From: Sesamum alatum
Taxonomy: Eukaryota > Streptophyta > Magnoliopsida > Lamiales > Pedaliaceae
Direction: 5' to 3'
Length of the DNA stretch: 64,000 nucleotides
Assembly: GCA_034509735.1 (NCBI GenBank)
Contig: JACGWO010000006.1
Location: 14,944,645-15,008,644, forward strand
Position numbers and translations under genes: made by a program. The notes under the pieces were generated by a model. It did not search any database and was not told the origin of the DNA. It saw only the letters and a list, made by a program, of their open reading frames with translations. Positions 1 to 11,500 of this stretch are shown here, in pieces; within the stretch, counting starts at the first letter, position 1; each line of letters opens with the position of its first letter.

Positions 1-430
1 TCGTAAGCTCCCAGACAAGTAACTTGAGAAGAAATAAGCACGTGAGACTAGCCCGGAGTGTCCCCGGCGTAGACCCTCCGATGCTTAAGTCAGACACTGG
101 TTGAGATGGATATATGGTGAACTGGTAGAAATATCTGGTCGAATATTACGAAAATCACTTACCTTAAATGCGGTGTGGTAGGCTCATTTATAGCACCAAA
201 TGTCCGTATCTGCACGGCCCACGCGGCCTCATATCTTTAGTCTGATATATCTTAGCATCAAAGGTCTATATCTGGACACCTGGCCTCTAGTACGAGCCGG
301 GTCGTCAATTCGGGTCGGGTCGCTGGATCCGACCCGTCCAGCTTGTGCGTGGGTCCGCTGCATACTTCACGGTTTTGGGGCCCCTTTTGAGGGTATTTAG
401 TCTTTTTATCATTTACTGGGTTGTACCCCT
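1..430. other. Left edge, no gene; possible old LTR remnant
   Basis: No convincing coding region. A 66-codon open frame at 200-400 is GC-rich, matches nothing I recognise, and includes a GGGTCGGGTCG-like low-complexity stretch. The segment around 40-110 (cacgtgagactag... gatgcttaagtcagac) resembles the 'ctccgatgcttaagtca' block I know from several plant LTR leaders, so this may be the end of an LTR that continues to the left. That is a weak resemblance only. Confidence 0.25.
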
Positions 431-1445
431 ATCAGTATCTGAGTAATTACAGATGACTCAATTTATACCCAAGTTTCGCCATTTATGTCACTTTGATACC
501 TGAGTAATTACAATAACTTAATTAGTATTGGAGTTTCACCATAAATATCATTTTGGTACCCAATTCATTTTTCTTATTTAAGTTTTCTATTATCTTTTTC
601 TATAATGACTATTTTACCCTTAAATATTAAAATGAAAAATAAGAAATATATCAAAGAAAAATTTGTATAAAATTCTTATCGATAAATTTTGACTTTATTT
701 GAACCAATTGACTTCCATTTTCATATTTGTTTGTCAAAATTATTATATTTTTAGTATTAATTTTGATACTTTCTACTATCTTTATTTTTTATTATATTAA
801 AAAAACTCATTATTAAATAACTTATATAGTAATAGTAAGATCCTGAGTAATTGATATTTTTTATCGACAAGTATACTTTTTCGCATTTAATTAGGATATT
901 AAAATTTGATTGCAAAATTCAAAATTCAGATTCAAAAGTTTCAATTATGGGTTATAAATTTTTGAAATTCAGAATGCAAATTCGCCTTTTCTATCTTTGC
1001 AATGCATTTTGGATTTGACTTTTACTATAATTCAGTACTAAATAATGAATTATCTTATAAATATTAATAAATAAAGTGGAAAAAATAAATTAATGAAATG
1101 TTATCATGAAGTATAGTATTTAAATATAAAACATGAAAGTAAGATGGTTCAAATAAAGACAAAATATATCAATTAAATTTTTTAATTTTTTTCGCATATT
1201 TATCTAAGGGTAGACATTACGAAAAAAGATTAATACAAAAATAAATAAAAGTATCAATTGAGTACCAAAATGATATTAATGGTGAAACTCGATCAGGTAT
1301 TATTTGAATCATTTTTAATTACTCATGTACCAATATGACACTAATAATAAAATTTGGGAACTGACCGAGTCATTGCTAATTATTGAGGCACCAATATGAT
1401 ATTAATGACAAAACTCGAGTACCAATACAAATTTTACTCAATAAT
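430..1445. repeat. Foldback/MITE-like inverted repeat
   Basis: The two ends are imperfect inverted repeats. The left arm (about 430-620) holds two tandem copies of a roughly 75-bp unit containing 'gagtttcaccataaatatca' and 'ttggtacc'. The right arm (about 1200-1445) holds the reverse complement, also in repeated units ('gtaccaatatgatattaatg', 'gtaccaaaatgatattaatg'). The middle is very AT-rich with no open frame. I could not find a clear target-site duplication, so the outer limits are approximate. Tandem units within inverted arms suggest a foldback-type non-autonomous DNA transposon. Confidence 0.55.
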
Positions 1446-2588
1446 ACAAAGTAAACACAATTAGATTTCATCTAGCATATATCAACCTGCTAAGTAAACT
1501 AGCCCTTGTTAATCCAGGGCATTTTTTTTATCTTACATTTAATTCTGATTTATTCTATTACTTGACTAGTGGAATCGACAAAATAAACGAGGCCTTAGTA
1601 TATACATGTAAATATGTACAAACTGAATTAATTATGTGGGTTTTACACACTTGGGATGTATAAATCAAACATAATGTAAGATGCAACATTATTTTACAAC
1701 AGAAAATTGATTGGTGACTTTCAAAATTTAGCGCGTGGATTTTTGTTTGTTAACTGTTTGTCTATTTCAATAGTAATTGTTGAATAATTATAAATTGTTT
1801 CTCGTTGCTGATAATTAATCTCTTTTAGTTGCTATAGAATAACTCAGAGATTCTCTAGAAAAACATGAATTTCTAAAATATAAATTCTCTCGTGATATAA
1901 TTTTGAACATAACTGACTGATTTGATAACACTGTAATAGATGGACCAAGTAAGTGACTTGAACAGAGCAGGGTTATGCATTTCTTTACCTGTGAATCAAA
2001 CTTGTCAACTCCAAAGATGAAAATTTTCAAGAATTCCAACCATAATTATTAGCCATGCCAATGCCAATTACATTGTTCAGACAGAGAATTGAATATTGAA
2101 TTTGGATTTTTACAAAAGAAAAGCAAAGGTGTCATTTTGTACAATCAAAGATAAGGAAGCACAATTTTGAGGGGACTGGAGTGACTCCCAAATGCCATTT
2201 CTCCAGAGTTCAGTTGTCTGTTGCTATGCTAAAATGTTGCACCCTCCAGGATCATCATCTCTTGTACAATCTTCCTTTAAGCTCTTCTACAACTTCCTCC
2301 AACCCCCACCCCACCCCACCCCAGAGAAGCACACCTCTTAAAAGTTCCTTTTTATTTGATGCCTATACTATAACCAATCAAGTGACAGAGAGCAATCTAT
2401 TTTGTTTATTGTTTGTAGGGTAGAATATAGTCTCCCCTCCCCACATTCTTGACCCCCAGAGAGAGATTTTTGTTTTTGGATATATGCATGAAGATGGAAG
2501 TATCTAGTGAATGTGTGCTAAACTAAGTCTTAATTTCGCCTTGTACGTATAATTTGGGGTCGCTTTCTCAGCAAATATTTGTACCTGT
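1446..2588. other. 3' flank and presumed 3' UTR of the Ca2+-ATPase gene
   Basis: There is no coding sequence here. The part next to 2588 should be the 3' untranslated region of the minus-strand pump gene. Minus-strand AATAAA hexamers occur at about 2352 and 2404 (plus-strand tttatt), a plausible distance past the stop codon. The rest is AT-rich DNA in which I see nothing definite. Confidence 0.4.
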
Positions 2589-5500
2589 TCAAGCCATGTC
2601 CGGTCCGGAAGGTAATGGTTCATAGCCATCGTGATGCTTGATTAAATGAGTGTTCTTGCCGATGTAAACAGGGATGCATTTCAGGACGGCACCAACAACC
2701 AAGCTTACGGCTCCAATCAAGACGCTGACCATCCACAGCTCCCGACTTAGTGGAACGGTATCAGCAAATTCGCCCAAAAATTCCACTATAACAATTTGGA
2801 AAGTCACTGTGGAGACCATGACCATAATGAAAACCCAGCTGCTTAACATGCCCTGGAAAATGTTTATCTTCTCCATGTCGCGGCTGTTGATTTCATTGAA
2901 AACCTGGTAGTTTTAAGGGAAGAGGTTGTTAGTTTCTCACAGGGAATAGTGCAGATTTAAACGAGAGTTTCTGTAAGGTTATTTTTTGGTCGAACATCAA
3001 ACTTCAATAAAAGAAAGTGAGAAATACTTCCAGTTTTACAAGTTACTAAACTGTTTGCATTCTTACTTCCTGGGAGTGCCACAAACAAGCGATTATCCTT
3101 CATCAGTTACAACAAGTTCATAAAAGCACCATGGAGATTTATGTATTAAAATTTTTTTGAGGTTAACTCGACAGGTCTCTACCTGGCAAAAGACAAAGGT
3201 GTTGAATATCAAGGTTTTAAGGTTAGCATCTGCATGTGGACCATTGAGGTTCAAGAGCTGCTTCCCTTGAAACTCGAGTACTCCAAGCACAATCAACTGA
3301 TAGATACTCTGACCAACTATATTTCTCCACATGATTTTTGTAATGAAGCGCTCGTTCCTTCCAACAGGTGGTTGCTTCATCAATCCATCATGTGGAGGTT
3401 CTGTTGCAAGAGCTAAAGCACCAAGAGTGTCCATGATCATGTTCACCCAGAGCAACTGCACAGCAGTGAGTGGTGCGGAACCTGCAGTGATGATGCACTA
3501 AACTTGTTGACTCATCCAATATTGTAAGCGATTTAGAGATACATGAATTTGTATACACCTAATTGATTGTTGAGTGAAAGGCTACCTGAGATACATGCAG
3601 AAAAAAAGTTTGTCATGAGTGCAACAATATTTACAGTCAGCTGGAATTGGACGAACTTTTGAATATTGATGTAAACTGAACGACCCCATTTTGCAACAGT
3701 GACTATGGTTGTGAAATTATCATCCATTATCACCACATCTGCACTTTCCTTTGCAACCTGAGGGTATTCAAGAGCTAGCAATATAAGGAAGAGAAGAATC
3801 CATAAAGCACCTCTATCTAAATACACAGACATAGTCACATAATTGGCTTTGGAAGTGGTTTCTTCGAGCATAATTTCTTGTTGTGCAGCTCTTATGATAT
3901 TATGTAATGGAACCTAACTGAGCAAATGGTGAAATAATTCAGTTAACCCGTTAAAAGACCAGGCTGTAAGACTATGTTAGCAGCACCAACAAGTTATAAA
4001 ATGAAACAACAGGCAGACATGCTTTTGTTTATACAGGTCGAGTGTAATTTCTTATGTTATAGGAAAAAGATTATACTAAAAGATAGTTACTGAAAGATGT
4101 ATTGAAGATATTTTCTTGCACGGTATATACGGACCTCAGTTCCTGCTATACCCATGGCTAGTCCAATATCTGCCTCATGGAGAGCTGGAGCATCATTAGT
4201 TCCATCTCCAGTCACTGCCACAATTTCGTTGCATTCTTTCCTCAAAATAGTCACTAGTTTGTGTTTGTCCATAGGCAATGATCGTGCCATAACCTGCAAA
4301 ATAATTTCTCAAAGAAATTAGACTACAGATCATCTTCATTGCATTTATTTAACATTTCTTTCTATCACCACTATTAGACCTGCAATTTAGGTATTAACTC
4401 CTTCATTTCCTGTGTGCTTTTATCCCGAAAATCTGACCCTTCTACGGCTATACCATCATCAGTCAAGATGCCGCATTCTTTAGCTATGGCCTTGGCTGTA
4501 TTAATGTTGTCTCCAGTTACCATACGCACTACAATTCCAGCTGCTAAACAAGTCTCGACTGCTTCTTTCACACCTGGACGCACTGGATCCTTAATTCCAA
4601 CTACTGCAATTAGTGTATAGTTGTTTTCAGGAATAGATTCTTCAGATGTTTTGTCCACATCCTTAAAAGCCAGGCAAATTGTTCTGAGAGCTTCACATGC
4701 AAAACCATTAATAACATTTGTGATATGCTTTCTCTGTTCTTCCGACATGGGCACTGAATCCCCATCCTTCCCCACAATTTTGTCACACAGGCCAAGAATT
4801 ACTTCTGATGCACCTTTAAGAAACGCTCTTAGACTACCACCTGGAAGCATCACGAGCACCGACATCTTTTTCTTGACCGAATTAAAAGGTTCAACTTTTA
4901 TTGTTTTTGACTCCTTTCGTTGTGCACGAAAATCTCTTTGAAATAGCAAGCCAAGTTCCAGCAAAGCTGTCTCTGTAGGTGAACCTAATATCTCATTCTT
5001 CCCATCCTTACCTTTTACCACTTCAGCTCCCGTATTTAGAAATATGGCATGCACCAGCGTTTTTGTTACTTTCTCAGATATTGAAGAGCTCAGTACATGT
5101 CCAGGCTTGTTACTTTCTACCCTTTTCTCTTCTCCACATGTCCAAATCTTGGTCACCACCATATGGTTTGTGGTCAATGTTCCTGTTTTGTCTGTGCAAA
5201 TGCAACTGGCAGAACCCATAGTCTCGCAAGCAGAGAGATGTCTAACCAATGCCTTATCATTCATCAGTTTCTTCATTGCGAAGGCAAGACTCAACGTTAC
5301 TGCTAGTGGAAGCCCTTCTGGTACAGCAACTACAAGTATAGTAACTGCAATAGCAAAGAAATTCAAAAGATTCAGCACATCACTCATTGACCATTTCCTG
5401 ATACGATCATGACTAACTTTCACCGCTAAAAACCGGGAAGTGAGCACCAAAAATGTCAGAATGGCAAAAGCTAAACCAATTTTTCCAATAATCGTTGCTA

Positions 5501-8500
5501 CTCCATTTAGCTTCACTTGCAATGGCGTCTCATCTTCTCCCCCTTCACTCAGAGTAACCATCAGTCTTCCCCATTCAGTCCTCATACCAACAGATGTCAC
5601 AAGCATTATGCCTGATCCATCTTGCACTTTTGTCCCAGACAAGAGAAAAGGTCTTTTTTTTCTCCTTAGTTACCAGATCACTCTCACCCGATAAGCTTGA
5701 TTCATCAATAGACAAGCTGTAGCCTGATATATAAAGCCCATCTGCTGGAACTTGATCTCCCATAGACAGGTTAACGATGTCGCCTACAACCAAATCGCAA
5801 ATGGGAACTTTCTGTCTGTTCCCATTTCTTGTAGCATGAACAAATATATTTCTCTTTTCCTTGTCGAGGTCCCTGAATTGCAAAGACTGCTTATAGTCAC
5901 TAACGGCAGTGACCGTGACCACCAAGAAAATGCACAGGATTATTCCAATACCATCATACATACCCTTTGGCCACCCCTCCGTTGCAATTCCAACTCCTAC
6001 AGAGATTACTGCACATACCATTAGTATTATCAAAGTTAGATCTTGCATGGCGTCCCACGCGAACATCCATAAGGGTCTAGGAGGTTTCTCAACAAATTGG
6101 TTCCGGCCAAAGATTTTCTGCCTGGTTGAAATTTCACTCAAGGATAACCCATTTTCAAGTGAGGCTGATAGTTTTCTTGCTATTCCCTCTGCTCCTCCAT
6201 GAGATTCCAGCCGCTTTAGATCATGCGAACGAATCATTGAAGCAAGGTCATCGGGACAAATGTCGAACCCAGCTTCCTTAACATCGTCAGGGATCTCTTG
6301 CTTGTCTGTTCGATTAACTCCTGTAATACCATAGAAATGAAACTGAGAAGGAAACAGAATCCCAATAAACCACAATCTAGCACATTATTGCAATTAACCG
6401 TACCATCGATGAAATGCAACGCAGCCTTTTGCACATATAAAGCTACTCGAATCTTCTCCTGTAAAACAGATTAGCATTGGATTTAGGTAACTAAGCAAAA
6501 TCACTGATGCTAAAACCAATGTTTTAAAACCCGGACCATTTATCGAATCGAAAATTGAGTGGTTCAAGAGTCACGGATTTAACCGTCAGATGAATCGTGG
6601 TCCAATCAGTAATATCATAATTATGTCATAATAAAAATTAATATATAAAATTATTTTAAAATAACAAAAAATACAAAAATATAAATAAGTTTTTGTTGAA
6701 GTTCATATAAGAATTAAAAGTATCTCAAAACTTGATAGTAAAATAAATATATTAAAAATTTAGGCCAAGAATAAAAATAGAAAAATTGTGTAAATAACAA
6801 AAATAACGAATTATTTACCATTATAACCAAGTTATAACTAAATTTTATTGCCAATAAATAATTAGCATCCCCTATTTTAAAAATAATATATAAATTTTAT
6901 TCTATTAATTATTTAATTAGAAACTTAAGTAATCATAAGAGATAATAATTTAATTAGATTACAGAGTTAATGAATTTATTCATAATTGAAGTAATTATTA
7001 AAATGTCGGTGTTGGTTTCTTGATTTTTTCTCAATTTTTATATGTAATGTCATGATTCAATTTTAAATTGTATTAATTTTTAAAAATTTTAAAAAGTTCA
7101 TGAATCGATCAATTCACTTGATGAGAGACTGGGTCAACTGAGTCACCAGTTCAACTGACGGTTCGAACGATTTTCAAAAAATAGAACGATTTTAAGACTA
7201 GTCTGATTTTATGAATTAAACCGGACCATTTTAAGGATCGGATCATGATTTTACTGGTCCGACCAACGAGTCCAAACTGAATTTTAAAACGCTGCTAAAA
7301 CTATATACATTCTCTGGTTTCAAGCTTTTTCTTCCGTGGTAGGCTATCAGTCTTTAGAATAATTATGTATTTTTATGGACTAGTAGTAAAATGCACACGC
7401 GTCCATGTGAAGCATAAATTCTTTTTCAAAAATATATATATTAAATTTATATAGAATTTCATAGAAAAAGTTCAGTAAATTTAATATTTTATTTTTACAA
7501 GAGAATATTACAAAAATTAACAACTAAAAGTAAATAAATTCATTAGCTAATTTTGAAATGCTTTTAATTGTAATACTAATATATATTTTTTAATATTTAT
7601 GCTTCTTTTAATTTTTATCATTCCAATGCTCTGTTCTTGTCCATTTTTAGACCATATTATGTATATTGATATTTACACATATTGTACACATAAATATATA
7701 TTTGCTTGATATTTACATAGTTCTTCTTGATTGGAACTGTTAATTTTTATATAGTAGTTATTTTTTTTTATTTTTAATATTTTATGTATTTGAATGGACT
7801 AATTATGTTCCTGTGGTCCCCCCAAGGAAATGCTGATAAAAATTTAGATCTTCATTTGCAATTTAAAGAGAAGAAACCATCTTTTGTATGTGTTTGAGGG
7901 AAAAAGAAAATAGATACACATACAAATTTTATAGTTTTAGTATCTTGGAATATAATAATTAGTTTTATATTATTTACTTTTTGTATGTATGAAGTTATGA
8001 ACCACACTTTTGTAGGTTATGTGATTAAAATATTTGAAGAGAGATGAGTGAAATTTATTTCTGCTATATTTTCTAATGGCAACCACATGTAAAATAGTAT
8101 TATCATTGTTCAATTTTTCTGCTCGCAAGTCATCTACGTGCTTTTCAACTGAAAAAAAAAAGTCATCTACGTACTTTTGTAAAATAAGAATAGAGAGTGT
8201 TCAAAGTTGAGTTTCCAAAGTGTAATTTTTCATTGTTCAGATTGACTTGAGCAAAGGTTATTTTAGGAAAATATTTAAAGAAATAAAAAATTGAATCAGA
8301 AAAATGTACAACCAGTTTTCACATTTTATGTCTTTAATATAGTGTTAAGACATGCATTTTAATAATTGTTAGAGAAAAAATTATTACTTTAAACAATACA
8401 ATCTTGAGCTTAAATTGTTTTTTTTTTTTTAATCTTTTCTTTCTTCACTTGGATCTTAGGTCCAAATAAAGTTCAAAAACTTAACAAAGTAGATAGAAAG

Positions 8501-11500
8501 ATGCATCTTCTTTTTTTTTTTTTAATTCTTTTTTTTAAACTTTTCTGCTTTTTTTTTATCTTTATATTTATTGTGAGGCACAAACTTTATTTGTTGATTA
8601 GTATATTTAATCATACGTACATGATTCATTTTATATATTCACATGTACTGAATAATCACTTTTTGAAGATTTGTTTCTGCGTATATTTATACTTATATTT
8701 AATAACTTTTGTTTTTGATATTTCAATCATTTAGTTTTTTAGTTTATTGTTTATTTTTAACAATTGTTCGATATGTCCAAACATGTGGTTCGTGATGCTA
8801 GATTAGTTATTTCATTAATCTTATAAAGTAATAATTTTTTATAATATTTTGACATGACATCCATAACAATTTAAATCAATAAAAAATTCAATTATCCATT
8901 TCATTTAAATAAAAATTATATTTGATTTGACACCACTAACAACATAAAGACAATCTCATTAGGTAATTCAGACATATTATTATTTTCACACAAAAACATA
9001 TATATATATATATATATATATCAATTTGGTTTCAACTGAAGGTTCTAGATAGGGGTGTCCAATGGGCGGGTTGGGTCAAGTTTGAGTTGGGTCCAAGTAA
9101 GTCGGGTTCAAAATGGGTTGAGTTAAATATGGGTCCGAATCAATGGGTTCTAAGCGGATCGGGTCTCAAATTGGTTGGGTCGGGTCAATGTAACTATTTT
9201 TATATTTAATATTTACAAAATCAAATTTTAGATAATAATAATAATAATAAGATGATGATATTTTTAATACAACTTGTAAATAATACGACTAAATTTATAT
9301 TATGTATTATTTCTAAAAAGTAACCATGTACATTAAAGATTTCTTTGTTAAACTATAAAATAAAAAATGCGTAAGGTATACAAAAATACTGCATTTTTCA
9401 AAATAAATCATGAAATTAATAGTATGCAATCAATTTCTCCATGATTGTTTGTAAAATTGAATTGTGGTTTTCAATCATAATAATAATAATAGTTATCTTT
9501 CTATATTGATCATACATGTTCATTCATTATAAACTATGCTTAGATATTAATATTTGATGTATTCGTTGAAATTCATAATATAATTGCATACTGTCGATCT
9601 ATTCAAAAAAATAAAAATAAAAATAATTTTATATGGAAACATATGAATTGCTAGTTTTGACTATTTTATAAAATACTTCACTTTTCTTTTGTTGCTCATT
9701 AATTTGAAAAATATTATTTTACTCAATATATTTTGGAAAATTTGTTTCTCATAAAAAATGTGAAAAGTTAGAAATGAGAAGTAATTGGTGATATATAGTA
9801 CAAGTAAATCAACAATGAATCTAAGCAATTAAATTATTTGTTGATTCCATTTAAGACCCATGGTACAAAAAAAAAATTAACTAAGTTAAATTAAAACATA
9901 CCTAATATGTTTTGGTAAATTTGTTTCTTATAAAAAATATGAAAGAAGTTAGAATATATGAAATTAGTCAGTTATAAGGTTGGACCCATCTCCAACCCAC
10001 CTAAAACGGGGAAATTTAAATAAATAATACAAAAAAATATTTAACAAAATGGGGTAGAAATACCCCATTTAATTATTTAGGCGAAATCGGGATATGATAT
10101 CCCGATTTCAGCCTTATAATTTTTAAAAAGGCACAGAAGTCGGGGTCAAAGACCCTGGCTTCCGTGCCAAGTCAGAAGCCGATATAACAAATCCCGGCTT
10201 CTGACTGTAAGGGGAAATAAATGGGTTGAGTTAAATATGGGTCCGAATCAATTATTTTTTTAAATAATAACACGGTTTTAATAGTACAATCATATTTCGG
10301 ACAACTATTTTAAAAAAAATATTGTCGTTACTTCGAGTAAAATAAGGTGGATTACAATGATCTCTTATGAGGTTTGACATAATTATGAATATTCCTTCTT
10401 TTTAAAAAAAATTTACAAATACCCCCTGAGCTTTATAATTTTTAACCAAATGTTTGAAATTGTCCATTTTGCTCTTTATTTCTTTAATGTAAGAAACCTC
10501 TCACTGCGTATTTTAAGAAAATTAAAATTAACTTTACTGAAATAGCATCATTTGAATTTTTTTAGAAAAATAGGCGAAGCCGGTATCTCAAATACCGACT
10601 TCAGACAAATTGACATTAACTGCACAACTTAACTTGAATTAATGACACCAACTATTTTTTTTAAATATTATTGGAATGTATTTTTAATTTAAAAAAGTTA
10701 ATTTTATTTTTTATTAAAATACGCAGTGAAAGGTTTCTTACGTTAAAAAATAAAGGATAAAATGGACAATTTTAGGCCTTTGGTTAAAAATCACAAAGCT
10801 CAGGGGGTGTTTGTAATTTTTTTTTAAAAAAGGGAGATATTCATAATTATGTTAAACCTCGGGAGAGATCATTGTAATTCACCCTAATCATATTGCTTGA
10901 TTTTACTTGAAGTAACGATCATATTTTTTTTAAAATCGTTGTCCGAAATATGATTGTACTATTAAAACCGTGTTATTATTTAAAAAAATAATTGATGTTA
11001 TTACCTCAATATAATCACACAATAAAACCACTAATATATTAATAATTATAAAATTAAATAAAAAAATTATAAAAATGCTACAAATTAAAATTATTTTAAC
11101 TATATACTACATTATATTTATTAAAAACAATATTAATAAGAATAAACCAAAAATTATTGATAATTAAAAAAAAAATCTATTGGGTGTGCAAGAACCGCCC
11201 TTGACGGTTCCCCATACAGTCAGAAGCCAGTATTTAATATACCGGCTTCTGACTTAGCATGGAAGTCAGGGTCTTTGACCCCGGCTTCTGTGCCTTTTAA
11301 AATTTCAAGGCTAAAATCGGGATATCACATTCTGGTTTCGTCTAAATAATTAAATGGGGTATTTCTATCCCATTTCGTTAAATATATTTTTATTTTGTAT
11401 TATTTATTTAAATATCCCACCAAAAACCATCACCAACCCACCTAAAATCCATCACCAACCCATATAGAACCCATGATGAGCTCAGGATTATAATTATACT

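Noticed and set aside
8501..8734. 77-codon Phe/Leu-rich frame
   Set aside because: A run through poly-T intron DNA; low complexity and no relatives expected.
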